From: [Streptosporangium] indianense
GTDB taxonomy: Bacteria; Actinomycetota; Actinomycetes; Streptomycetales; Streptomycetaceae
Assembly: GCF_021474405.1 (NCBI RefSeq)
Contig: NZ_JAKEIO010000005.1
Location: forward strand, 49,658-113,657
Length of the DNA stretch: 64,000 bases
Direction of reading: 5' to 3'
The notes under the pieces were generated by a model. The model was not told where the DNA came from, did not search any database, and worked only from the letters and a program-made list of their open reading frames with translations. A program made the translations under genes and the position numbers. Below are positions 15,901-25,484 of this stretch, one piece after another. Numbering within the stretch: the stretch's first letter is position 1; each line of letters begins with the position of its first letter.

Positions 15901-17649
15901 TCAGCGCTTGCGGCGTCGGCCTCTTCCTCCGCGCGCCGGGGCCGCGGTGGTCTCCAGGGCGGGCTCCGTGCCGGGACGGTCGGCCGAGACCACCAGCGCC
16001 GCCAGGGCGGTGGTGACAGGCACCGAGGCGACCAGGCCGATCGAACCGATCAGCGTGCGCACGATCTCCTCCGCGACCAGCTCGCTGTTGGCGACCGTCC
16101 CCACACTGGACTGCGCGATGGAGAACAGCAGCAACAGCGGCAGCGCGGCACCCGCGTAGGCGAGGACGAGCGTGTTGACGACCGAGGCGATGTGGTCGCG
16201 GCCGATCCGGATCCCCGCGCGGTAGAGCCCCCGCCAGCCCATCGACGGGTTGGCCTCGTGCAACTCCCAGACCGCCGAGGTCTGCGTGACCGTGACGTCG
16301 TCGAGCACACCGAGCGAGCCGATGATGACGCCGGCCAGCAGCAGACCGCTCATGTCGATCGTCGGGTAGAGGCCGTGGATCAGCCCGGTGTTGTCGTCGG
16401 TGTTGCCGGTCAGGGCCGCCCAGTCGATGAACACCGAGCCGAGGATGCCGATCAGCAGCAGTGAGATGAGGGTGCCGAGCACCGCGACGGATGTCCGTGC
16501 GGACAGGCCGTGACACAGGTACAGCGCGATGAGCATGATGGCGCTCGCGCCGACCACCGCCACGACCAGCGGGTTGGAGCCCTGAAGGATCGCGGGCAGG
16601 ATGAAGACGTTCAGCACCATGAAGCTGATGGCCAGCGCGACCAGCGCCATGACGCCCCGCATCCGCCCGACGACCACCACGGCGATGGCGAAGATGCCCG
16701 CGAGCAGCGCCATGGGCATACCGCGGTTGATGTCGGTGACCGAGTACTGCAGGTCCTTCGGCGCCGAAGGCTCGTAGGCGACCACGACCTCCTGGCCCTC
16801 CTGCAACTGGCGGGACTGGTCCGGCTGGACGATCTCGGTGAAGGTACGGCCCTTGTCGTCGCCGGTGTCGACCCGGATGGTCGCCCGCTTGCAGGTGCCC
16901 TTCTCCTCCCGCACCGCGGAGGAGCCCTCGGCGGTGGACGTGTCGCCGGTCGGTGGAACGCCCGAAGCGCCGGCCTCCTTGCAGCTCACCTCGACCACCT
17001 TGGTGACGGTGGCGTCCTGCGTCTGCCGGTCGAAACCGACGCCGGTGCGCTCGTGCCCAGGGGCGCCGCCCGGCCACAGCACGGCGAGACCGACCAGGAC
17101 GGCGGCGGCGAACGGGATCAGGATCGCCGCGATGACCTTGCGCAGGTGCAGGGAGACGGGGGTGGCCGGGCCATGACTGTGGGAGTGCCCGTGCCCGCCA
17201 CCCGGGCCGTGACCGTGTCCGTGTCCGTGGCCGCCGTCTCCGCCGTGTCCGTGGCCGCCGTCTCCGTGCCCCGGTCCACCGTCTCCGCCGTGACCGTGCC
17301 CCGGTCCGCCGCCTCCGTCGTGGCCGGGACCCTGCCCTCCGGCGGGTCCCGGGCCGTGCCCGGCAGCGTGGCCCTGACCGGGCCCCCGCCCGTACTCACC
17401 GCGGTCCTGGGGGCCGAAGCCCGCGTCCTGCCCGTACCCGTACTGGGGGGCCCGTCTCGGGGCCGGGGGCTGCGTCACGCCCTGCCCCTGCGGTCCGCGC
17501 GGCTGCTGTGGCTCGGCCGGACCCTGTCCGGACCCGCCGACGAAATCATGGCCCTCACCCGGACCGTCACCACGGCCGTTGCCGTTTCCGGCGCCGGATC
17601 CGCGGGGCGGCTCGGGCGAGGGGTAGGAGGGACGCTGCGTCGTGGTCAC
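15901..17649 (-). CDS. YibE/F-like multi-pass membrane protein with His/Gly-rich N-terminus
   Basis: The 582-residue protein starts with about 165 residues of low complexity dominated by Gly and His, including GHGHGGDGGHGHGHGHG and HSHSHGP. A membrane helix follows (about 172-195), then an extracytoplasmic segment and seven or so further helices with YibE/F motifs (DINRGMPMALLAGIFAIAVVVVGR, LLIGILGSVFIDW, GSLGVLDDVTVTQTSAVWEL). YibE/F proteins are of unknown function. The His-rich leader could bind metal ions (inference). It ends in a basic tail GGRGRRRKR. It converges with ssgA and diverges from thiC. Confidence 0.85.
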   Translation of the reverse strand: MTTTQRPSYPSPEPPRGSGAGNGNGRGDGPGEGHDFVGGSGQGPAEPQQPRGPQGQGVTQPPAPRRAPQYGYGQDAGFGPQDRGEYGRGPGQGHAAGHGPGPAGGQGPGHDGGGGPGHGHGGDGGPGHGDGGHGHGGDGGHGHGHGHGPGGGHGHSHSHGPATPVSLHLRKVIAAILIPFAAAVLVGLAVLWPGGAPGHERTGVGFDRQTQDATVTKVVEVSCKEAGASGVPPTGDTSTAEGSSAVREEKGTCKRATIRVDTGDDKGRTFTEIVQPDQSRQLQEGQEVVVAYEPSAPKDLQYSVTDINRGMPMALLAGIFAIAVVVVGRMRGVMALVALAISFMVLNVFILPAILQGSNPLVVAVVGASAIMLIALYLCHGLSARTSVAVLGTLISLLLIGILGSVFIDWAALTGNTDDNTGLIHGLYPTIDMSGLLLAGVIIGSLGVLDDVTVTQTSAVWELHEANPSMGWRGLYRAGIRIGRDHIASVVNTLVLAYAGAALPLLLLFSIAQSSVGTVANSELVAEEIVRTLIGSIGLVASVPVTTALAALVVSADRPGTEPALETTAAPARGGRGRRRKR

Positions 17650-17684
17650 CGCCCGATCATCGCAAGAACGAGGGGGGCCCTCTG

Positions 17685-17712
17685 TTCACCGCGCCAGAAT
17701 TGCCGCTAGCGT
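17685..17712 (+). promoter_or_regulatory. Candidate thiC promoter
   Basis: TTCACC (17685-17690), 16-nt spacer, TAGCGT (17707-17712). A start about 7 nt later would put the TPP riboswitch near the beginning of the transcript, which fits. Pattern match only. Confidence 0.4.
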
Positions 17713-17782
17713 GGGGGCACCTTTTGTACACGCGGGAGCTCGGAGCACCGGGCTGAGAGGGCGCTGACCTCCGTCCCAGCGA

Positions 17783-17798
17783 TGTTTCACATGAAACA
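17783..17798. promoter_or_regulatory. parS: parS-like site inside the riboswitch (one mismatch)
   Basis: TGTTTCACATGAAACA differs from consensus only at the central G (A here). It sits within an RNA hairpin with 11-bp arms (17779-17789 and 17792-17802) in the riboswitch P3 insert. Confidence 0.7.
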
Positions 17799-17815
17799 TC
17801 GCCGGAGTCGAGTGA

Positions 17816-17831
17816 TGTTTCACACGAAGCA
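17816..17831. promoter_or_regulatory. Degenerate parS-like palindrome inside the riboswitch
   Basis: TGTTTCACACGAAGCA has three mismatches to parS and would be a poor ParB site. As RNA it still folds: GUGAUGUUUC (17812-17821) pairs with GAAGCAUCGC (17826-17835) using G-U pairs around a four-base loop. It looks like a diverged copy of the neighbouring site. Confidence 0.4.
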
Positions 17832-17891
17832 TCGCCGGACGGAAACCGCTGCGTCGACCGCCGAACCTGTTACCGGGTAATGCCGGCGTAG

Positions 17892-19688
<1,797 letters not shown>

Positions 19689-19780
19689 CCGCCCGCGCAC
19701 AGGCCCGGGGGCGGGTGGGCCCCGGCCCCCGGCCTGTGGGAGCCGCCGCTCGGAACGGACCCCGAGGGATGCTCCGACGG

Positions 19781-20647
19781 TCAGTCCGGCTGGTGCTCCG
19801 GTCCTCCGAAGTCCGGGCTGGAATAGTCCGGGCTGCTGAAGCTGGGGCGCGACCCGCGGTCGCCGTCGTCGGGGCTCGTGAACCCCGGGCGGTCGTAGCC
19901 GAGGTGCGGCATGCGGCTGACCGGTGTGGACGAGGGCGTGGGGTGCAGGGCCGCGGCCGCGCCGGGGTCGGCGAGTGCTTCCTGCAGAAAGGGCAGGATG
20001 CCGCGTTCCAGCAGGGCCTCGTGCCAGGCCTCCTTGGCCTGGGCCACCTCGCCCCGCAGTTCGCCGTACGGCCCGACCTCGGCCGTGGGCTTGTTGCGCA
20101 GGGCGGTGAGCAGCAGCCCCACGGCGGCGACGAGGATCGCGACCGCGGTCACGGCACCGAACACCCAGCCCGTGGTGAGCATGGTCCGGGCGAATCCCTG
20201 ATCGGGGTCGAGCATCCGCAGGAGGTAGCCGACGAGCAGGAAGATCGCCGCGGCGGTCCCGGCCAGGACGGGTGCGAGGACGGCGACGACGGCGACGGCG
20301 CCCGCGCCGGTGGCCTCCGCGACCCCTCCCACGGTGGCGGCGAGCCCCGAGGCGTCCGTGCCCGGCTCGGAGGAGCCGGATCCGGAGCCGTGCACGGCCG
20401 GTGAACCGGCCGACGCCGGCTGGCGCAGTTCGTCGCGGACCTTGACGTAGTGCTGGTATTCGGTCGCCGCGGCCGCGGTGATGAGCGCGGTGGCGCTCAG
20501 GGCCATGGTGCGCAGCTGTTCGGGGTTGAGCCGCTGTCCGACAGCGGCCAGTTCCGGACGGTGTGGTGCGGAGCGCAGCGCCTCATCGAGGATCCGCTCG
20601 TATTCCTGGCGGTCCTCGCTCAGCAGGTGCTGCGGAACGCTGTTCAT
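19781..20647 (-). CDS. Streptomyces-type membrane protein with SSPD-rich tail
   Basis: I do not recognise a named family. The product has an N-terminal helical region with a short hydrophobic run (MALSATALITAAAATEY, about 47-63), a Ser/Gly linker, and two strong membrane helices (about 112-140 and 157-180). A charged coiled region (ELRGEVAQAKEAWHEALLERG) precedes a Pro-rich tail repeating FTSPDD, FSSPDYSSPDFGGP. I chose the second of two ATGs (20647) because a GGGGG lies just before the first and is correctly spaced for the second. It is leftward and convergent with thiC. Function unknown; probably membrane-bound with cytoplasmic tails. Confidence 0.7.
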   Translation of the reverse strand: MNSVPQHLLSEDRQEYERILDEALRSAPHRPELAAVGQRLNPEQLRTMALSATALITAAAATEYQHYVKVRDELRQPASAGSPAVHGSGSGSSEPGTDASGLAATVGGVAEATGAGAVAVVAVLAPVLAGTAAAIFLLVGYLLRMLDPDQGFARTMLTTGWVFGAVTAVAILVAAVGLLLTALRNKPTAEVGPYGELRGEVAQAKEAWHEALLERGILPFLQEALADPGAAAALHPTPSSTPVSRMPHLGYDRPGFTSPDDGDRGSRPSFSSPDYSSPDFGGPEHQPD

Positions 20648-20836
20648 GTGCATCCCCCGATGCTCCGTAGGGCTTGGGGCTCGGCATGCTGACGAGCCGT
20701 CGGGCAGAAACGGAGGGGAGCCTGCTACGGATAAGCCGATGGTAGAGCGGCGACGGTATGCGGTGACAGGGGGTTTACCGAAATTGGCCCCTCACCGGCC
20801 CGGTCCGCCGACCCGGGACGCCTGCGCGGTGAACGT

Positions 20837-21907
20837 TCACGTCTCCAGCGGCAGTTGCTGGACCAGCAGCTTTCCGGCCATGGTCACGCCGCCGTCCATC
20901 GCGATGGCGAGTCCGTCGGCGTAGACGTGCGGGCCCTCGATCACGGGGTCGCGGCTCTCCTCGTCCTCCTCCGAGCCGACCTCGCCGAGCAGATACGGAA
21001 TCGGGCTGTGCCCGTGAACGATGCGAGTGCCGCCGTACGTATCGAGCAGGGAGCGCACGGCGTCCGCGCCACCCTCGTCGCGGAAGGAGAACCGCTTGGT
21101 GAACTTACGGAACAGGTCCCAGACCTCGTCCGCGTCGTTGCGGGTGATCGTCTCGCGGACGGTGTCGTTGACCTCTTCGATGGAGCGGCCGTAGTCGAGG
21201 TAGGCGGTGGTGTCGGAGTGGACGAGCAGGTGTCCGTCGACCTCCTCGACGGCGTCCAGGCGGGACATCCACTGCAGGTGGTGGTCCTGGAGGCGGTCCA
21301 TGTCGGTCTTCTGGCCGCCGTTGAGCAGCCAGGCCGCCTGGAAGGTGGCGGTGCCCGCTCCGGAGTTGACGGGGGTGTCGCCGAACCGCTTCGCACCCAG
21401 CAGGAGCAGCTCGTGGTTGCCCATGAGCGCCTTGCAGTAGCCGCCGGCCGCGGCGGCCTCGGCGGACAGCCGCATGACCAGGTCGATGACGCCGATGCCG
21501 TCCGGGCCGCGGTCGGTGAAGTCGCCGAGGAACCAGAGCCGGGCGGTGCCCGCGCACCAGTTGCCGGCCGCGTCGAGCAGGCCCTTCTCCTGGAGGGCGG
21601 ACACCAGCTGGTCGAGGTAGCCGTGCACGTCCCCCACGACGTACAGCGGGCCCTGCCCGGTGGTGGACTGCGGGGCGGCGGTCTCGGGATCCACGGTCAC
21701 CTGAACAGTGTCACCCCGGTTGACGACGGGGAGGTCGCGCTGGGTCGGCGTGTATCCCTCGGGGTAGGTCTCCTCGGGCGGCGGGGCGACCTCGGGGCGG
21801 ACGCTGTGGACGTACGGACCGGCCTCGTGGACGTACGCGGGCACCCGGAAGTCGCGCAGCGTCGCCGTCCGCTCCACCTCGGGTCCCTGACCGGCCCCCT
21901 GAGTCAT
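20837..21907 (-). CDS. Calcineurin-like metallophosphatase
   Basis: This 356-residue protein has the dinuclear-metal phosphoesterase motifs in order: GDVHGYLDQL, GDFTDRGPDG, MGNHELLL, HSDTTAYLDYG and IVHGHSPIPYL. These give the Asp, His and Asn ligands of the PPP/ApaH-like family. A 90-residue leader rich in Pro and Glu precedes the domain. Substrate may be a phosphoprotein or bis-nucleoside polyphosphate; not resolvable here. ATG at 21907 is favoured by GGAGGGG three bases upstream; the frame continues 27 codons further. Monocistronic, leftward. Confidence 0.88.
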   Translation of the reverse strand: MTQGAGQGPEVERTATLRDFRVPAYVHEAGPYVHSVRPEVAPPPEETYPEGYTPTQRDLPVVNRGDTVQVTVDPETAAPQSTTGQGPLYVVGDVHGYLDQLVSALQEKGLLDAAGNWCAGTARLWFLGDFTDRGPDGIGVIDLVMRLSAEAAAAGGYCKALMGNHELLLLGAKRFGDTPVNSGAGTATFQAAWLLNGGQKTDMDRLQDHHLQWMSRLDAVEEVDGHLLVHSDTTAYLDYGRSIEEVNDTVRETITRNDADEVWDLFRKFTKRFSFRDEGGADAVRSLLDTYGGTRIVHGHSPIPYLLGEVGSEEDEESRDPVIEGPHVYADGLAIAMDGGVTMAGKLLVQQLPLET

Positions 21908-22200
21908 CGACCCCTCCACCATCGCGCCGCGTTGCACCGCATCGGACTGCCTGGTCGTGGCGGCCCGCGGGTGCCGTGGGCCCATCATAGGAATGCGGAT
22001 CGCGCCATGTGATGACCCAGGGGTGCTGAATCAGAGCAAGAGTCCAGTTCACCGCGGCTTTCGCCCCGATTGGGCCGGGCTTTGACCACCGTGTGACCGC
22101 CTTCGCCCTTCTTCTCTTCGCGAGAACGATCCCTTCTCTCCGGGGGACCGGCCCTGTTTCTCCCCGGGAGTGCGTTCTTCCCCCTGGCCCGGTGCGGGGC

Positions 22201-23313
22201 CTAGGCGCCCTCGGGCGATCGCGGGGGGCTGACCGTCGTGCGCGGCGGGCGTCGCTGGGACGAGGTGCGCACGATCAGCTCCGTCGGTATCACCTGCTCC
22301 ACCGTGTGGTCGGATTGCACTCCCTCGATGGCGTCGATGAGGAGCTGCACCACCGCGGTGCCGATGCGGCGCGGTTTCAGGGAGAGGGTGGTGATGGGCG
22401 GCTCGGTGTTGGCGTACACCGTGGACTCGCTGCAGCAGACCAGCAGCAGGTCGTCGGGGACGCGCAGGCCGTACCGGCGGGCGGCGGCGAGCAGGTCGGT
22501 GCCGTTCGGGTCGAACAGTCCGTAGACCGCGTCGGGCCGGTCGGGCCGGGCGAGGAGGCGGTCGGCGGCGACGGCGCCCGCGCATGGATCGTGCGCCGGA
22601 TAGGCCTCGTACACCGGGTCCTGTCCCACGCGCTCGCACCAGCGCAGGTATGCGGTGGTCGACAGGTGGGTGTAGGTGTCCGTCGTCGTACCGGTCAGCA
22701 GACCGATGCGGCGGGCGCCGGCGGCGGCCAGGTGGTCGAGGATGCCGAGGACGGCGGCCTCGTGGTCGTTGTCGACCCAGGCCGTGACCGGCAGCGCACC
22801 GGCCGGGCGGCCGTCGGAGACCACCGGTAGCCCCTGCCGGACCAGCTCGCTGACGACCGGGTCCTGGTCGGAGGGGTCGATGACGACCGTGCCGTCCAGG
22901 GCGACGTTCGACCACACGTCGTGGCGGGAGGTCGCGGGCAGGATGACGAGGGCGTAGCCGCGGGCGAGCGCGGCGGAGGTCGCGGCCCGCGCCATCTCGG
23001 CGAAGTACGCGAACTCCGTGAAGGTGAAAGGTTCATCCCCGTACGTGGTCACGGTCAGGCCGATGAGGCCCGACTTGCCGGTACGGAGGGTCCGGGCGGC
23101 GGCCGAGGGCCGGTAGCCCAGCCGGTCGGCGACTTCCCGGACATGGCGCCGGGTGGCGTCCGGGAGCCGGCCCTTGCCGTTGAGGGCGTCGGAGACGGTC
23201 GTGATGGAGACTCCGGCGGCGGCGGCCACGTCTCTGATGCCGGCCCGACCCGGTCGGCTGCCTCGCCGTGAGGTTTCCGCGCGACTCACCTGGTGCTTCC
23301 CTGCTGCTGTCAT
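22201..23313 (-). CDS. LacI-family transcriptional repressor
   Basis: This 370-residue regulator has the LacI helix-turn-helix and hinge: GIRDVAAAAGVSITTVSDALNG, RLPDATRRHVREVADRLGYRPSAAARTLRTG. A periplasmic-binding-like effector domain follows (about 85-350), with QDPVVSELVRQGLPVV and the typical late segment DDLLLVCCSES. Effector is probably a sugar or nucleoside but unknown. ATG at 23313 (MTAAGKHQVSR) is chosen because upstream codons are unlike the family. It diverges from the HisC-like aminotransferase gene across a 431-nt region with a candidate LacI-type palindrome. Confidence 0.92.
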   Translation of the reverse strand: MTAAGKHQVSRAETSRRGSRPGRAGIRDVAAAAGVSITTVSDALNGKGRLPDATRRHVREVADRLGYRPSAAARTLRTGKSGLIGLTVTTYGDEPFTFTEFAYFAEMARAATSAALARGYALVILPATSRHDVWSNVALDGTVVIDPSDQDPVVSELVRQGLPVVSDGRPAGALPVTAWVDNDHEAAVLGILDHLAAAGARRIGLLTGTTTDTYTHLSTTAYLRWCERVGQDPVYEAYPAHDPCAGAVAADRLLARPDRPDAVYGLFDPNGTDLLAAARRYGLRVPDDLLLVCCSESTVYANTEPPITTLSLKPRRIGTAVVQLLIDAIEGVQSDHTVEQVIPTELIVRTSSQRRPPRTTVSPPRSPEGA

Positions 23314-23744
23314 GGCGAGCCGATAGTAGGGCTCATGCGGTGGGGTAGTGCGGACGCATATGCACGCGTTGACAGGCACGTTTCTGCATGATCATTTCAC
23401 TTCAATTGCCTTGGAACTCAAGGAGGTTGAGCGCTTTCTTGACGGTACGTGTGTTGTCGGCGCGCACGTGCCTGCCAAGTGGCTGAGGTTGCGAAGAGGT
23501 CTCAACTCACCTGCACGGGGGATGCGCGCCACGGCGTACACCACCGGCGCATAGATATATGTGCGGCGCGCCCCCGCATTCATACGCCTTGGTGTGGTGA
23601 TGCCCCAGATGCCCGTGGGACAGAGGAGGACGGGGCCGGCCGCTCGGTCGTGGCTATACGCAGCGGCGCCGAATCCTCATAAGGTGAGGAGTATTGGATG
23701 TCGGCGGCGGTCATGGGCCGCCGGTCTTCACGAGGAGGACTGCG
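23314..23744. other. Divergent 431-nt regulatory region, LacI regulator / aminotransferase
   Basis: No supported gene. The part nearest the LacI gene is unusually AT-rich for this chromosome (TTTCTGCATGATCATTTCAC and onward). A TTGACA occurs at 23369-23374 without a good -10 partner. The candidate operator at 23427 is listed separately. The hisC-side leader ends with a clear CGAGGAGGA ribosome site. Confidence 0.4.
23427..23438. promoter_or_regulatory. Candidate LacI-family operator
   Basis: TTGAGCGCTTTC has the central AGCGCT symmetry and flanks (GAAAGCGCTCAA on the other strand) usual for LacI-family operators. It is 114 bp upstream of the LacI gene start, consistent with autoregulation. 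Not tested. Confidence 0.4.
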
Positions 23745-24824
23745 GTGAGCGAGACGAGCCCCAAGCTGCGCGCCGAGCTGGAGGGGATCCCCACCTACAA
23801 GCCGGGCAAGCCCGCCGCGGCAGGTGGGCCGGTGGCCTACAAGCTGTCCTCCAACGAGAACCCGTATCCGCCGCTGCCGGGCGTGATGGAGAGCGTGACG
23901 GCGGCGGCCTGCAACTTCAACCGCTACCCGGACATGGCCTGTACGGCGCTGATGAACGAGCTGTCCGAGCGGTTCGGCGTGCCTCTCTCCCACCTGGCCA
24001 CCGGTACCGGCTCGGTCGGTGTCGCCCAGCAGCTGATCCAGGCCACGTCCGGCCCCGGCGACGAGGTGATGTACGCCTGGCGGTCCTTCGAGGCGTACCC
24101 GATCATCACGCAGATCAGCGGCGCGACGTCGGTCCAGGTACCGCTGACCCCCGGCGATGTGCACGACCTCGACGCGATGGCCGACGCGATCACCGACCGG
24201 ACCCGGCTGATCTTCGTCTGCAACCCCAACAACCCGACCGGCACGGTGGTGCGGCGGGCGGAGCTGGAGCGGTTCCTCGACCGGGTCCCGCGCGATGTCC
24301 TGGTGGTCCTCGACGAGGCCTACCGTGAGTTCATCCGCGACCCCGAGGTGCCGGACGGTGTCGAGATCTACCGCGACCGGCCCAACGTCTGTGTCCTGCG
24401 GACCTTCTCCAAGGCGTACGGCCTCGCCGGCCTGCGGGTCGGTTTCGCCATCGCCCATGAGCCGGTGGCGGCGGCGCTGCGCAAGACGGCGGTGCCGTTC
24501 GGCGTGAGCCAGCTCGCGCAGGAGGCGGCGATCGCCTCACTGCGCGCCGAGGACGAACTGTTCGGCCGGGTCGGTTCGCTGGTGTGTGAGCGCACGCGCG
24601 TGGTCGACGGGCTGCGCTCGCAGGGCTGGACGGTGCCGGAGACCCAGGCCAACTTCGTGTGGCTGCGGCTGGGGGAGCGCACGGTCGCCTTCGCGCAGGC
24701 CTGTGAGCAGGCGGGAGTGGTGATCCGGCCGTTCCCGGGCGAGGGTGTGCGGGTGACGGTCGGGGAGGCCGAGGGGAACGACATCTTCCTGAAGGTGTCG
24801 GAAGGGTTCCGCAAGGAGCAGTAG
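23745..24824 (+). CDS. hisC: HisC-like aminotransferase (histidinol-phosphate / phenylalanine type)
   Basis: This 359-residue fold-type I PLP enzyme has [13 protein letters not shown] (substrate loop), [20 protein letters not shown] (PLP ring Asp/Tyr) and [15 protein letters not shown] with the Schiff-base Lys. Actinobacteria often carry a second HisC paralogue used as an aromatic (Phe) aminotransferase. With no his genes around it, that role (often called hisC2 or pat) is as likely as histidinol-phosphate transamination. GTG at 23745 follows GAGGAGGA at 8 nt. It is divergent from the LacI regulator, which may control it. Confidence 0.85.
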   Translation: MSETSPKLRAELEGIPTYKPGKPAAAGGPVAYKLSSNENPYPPLPGVMESVTAAACNFNRYPDMACTALMNELSERFGVPLSHLATGTGSVGVAQQLIQATSGPGDEVMYAWRSFEAYPIITQISGATSVQVPLTPGDVHDLDAMADAITDRTRLIFVCNPNNPTGTVVRRAELERFLDRVPRDVLVVLDEAYREFIRDPEVPDGVEIYRDRPNVCVLRTFSKAYGLAGLRVGFAIAHEPVAAALRKTAVPFGVSQLAQEAAIASLRAEDELFGRVGSLVCERTRVVDGLRSQGWTVPETQANFVWLRLGERTVAFAQACEQAGVVIRPFPGEGVRVTVGEAEGNDIFLKVSEGFRKEQ

Positions 24825-24853
24825 GGCTTCGTGTGCCTACCGGGATGCAGGGA

Positions 24854-24950
24854 GCTGTGGCGCTCCGCGAGTCCGGTACGGACAAGGAGGCTGTGGCGCT
24901 CCGCGAGTCCGGTCAAGGACTGGAGGGCTGTCGCGCTCCGCGTGTCCGGT
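24854..24950. repeat. Three tandem copies of a 36-37-bp repeat
   Basis: The 24-nt core GCTGTGGCGCTCCGCGAGTC plus CGGT occurs at 24854-24877 and again at 24890-24913. A third copy with three changes (24927-24950) follows, at 36- and 37-bp spacing. The array lies just past the aminotransferase stop and overlaps the 3' end of the leftward cyclophilin-fold gene, whose last dozen residues it encodes. Confidence 0.85.
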
Positions 24951-25335
24951 CAGAGGTCCAGGAGTTCCACGCGGACGGGTCGCCGTCCCGCACGGTTGCG
25001 AGCAGTCCCGGGTCGCCGTCGAGGCGGCCCAGGACATTGCACGGCCCGGCGAGACGGCATTCGTCGCCCCGTGAGATCGGCGTGGGGCCGTAGGGGAGGG
25101 CGAGGGCGTCACCGTCGGTCCAAAAGGCGACGGTCCCCGGCTCGACGACCTCGCGGGCGCCTGTTTCACGTGAAACGGAAACCTCCGTGTCGAAGTACAC
25201 CTCCGCGCCCCAGGTTCGAGCCGTGGAGACGAGGGGCAGCGCCCTGGCGAGGGCCTGACTGGTGACCGTGTCGTCGAGCGACGCGTTGAGGTGCCCCGAA
25301 GGCCAAGATATCCGTATCTGGAGTGGTGCTTGCAT
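24913..25335 (-). CDS. Cyclophilin-like-fold protein (DUF3830 / TM1367 type)
   Basis: This 140-residue protein begins PLQIRISWPSGHLNASLDDT, continues with ALARALPLVSTARTWGAEVYFDTE, and has VEPGTVAFWTDGDALALPYGPTPIS. That pattern matches the small cyclophilin-like-fold family related to TM1367, of unknown function. A parS core (25162-25177) lies inside the gene and encodes VSRET. The last residues (DRTRGARQPSSP) come from the tandem repeat array, so the true C-terminus may have been replaced or extended. Leftward, convergent with the aminotransferase and divergent from cydA. Confidence 0.7.
   Translation of the reverse strand: MQAPLQIRISWPSGHLNASLDDTVTSQALARALPLVSTARTWGAEVYFDTEVSVSRETGAREVVEPGTVAFWTDGDALALPYGPTPISRGDECRLAGPCNVLGRLDGDPGLLATVRDGDPSAWNSWTSDRTRGARQPSSP
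25162..25177. promoter_or_regulatory. parS: parS site inside a coding region (14-mer core perfect)
   Basis: TGTTTCACGTGAAACG matches parS at 15 of 16 positions, with the inner GTTTCACGTGAAAC exact. It is fully within the cyclophilin-fold gene. Confidence 0.85.
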
Positions 25336-25430
25336 GCCGCCGATTCAACAATATGTTGAAGTTCCAGCCAAGGGGTTGACTGTGACGGGGGAGACAGGGA
25401 CCCCCTCGGGGCGCTCGAATGTCCGTGCTG

Positions 25431-25436
25431 CATAAT
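25431..25436 (+). promoter_or_regulatory. Candidate -10 element of the cyd operon
   Basis: CATAAT, 11 bp before the Rex operator; no good -35 at normal spacing. A transcript starting around 25442 would have the Rex site at or just past its start point, suited to blocking RNA polymerase. Confidence 0.35.
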
Positions 25437-25446
25437 GGCTTGTGAA

Positions 25447-25462
25447 TGTGAACGCTTTCACA
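25447..25462. promoter_or_regulatory. Rex operator (ROP) of cydABCD
   Basis: TGTGAACGCTTTCACA is an almost perfect palindrome matching the Rex operator (TGTGAAC..GTTCACA type). Rex senses the NADH/NAD+ ratio and represses the cyd operon in S. coelicolor, releasing DNA when oxygen is limiting. The site lies 22 bp before the cydA start. Confidence 0.9.
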
Positions 25463-25484
25463 AGCGTATGTAAGGAGCGGCGAC

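Noticed and set aside
23348..23554. A 68-codon plus-strand frame in the LacI/aminotransferase gap
   Set aside because: It overlaps the likely operator and promoter DNA, lacks a ribosome site, and has no similarity I can recognise.
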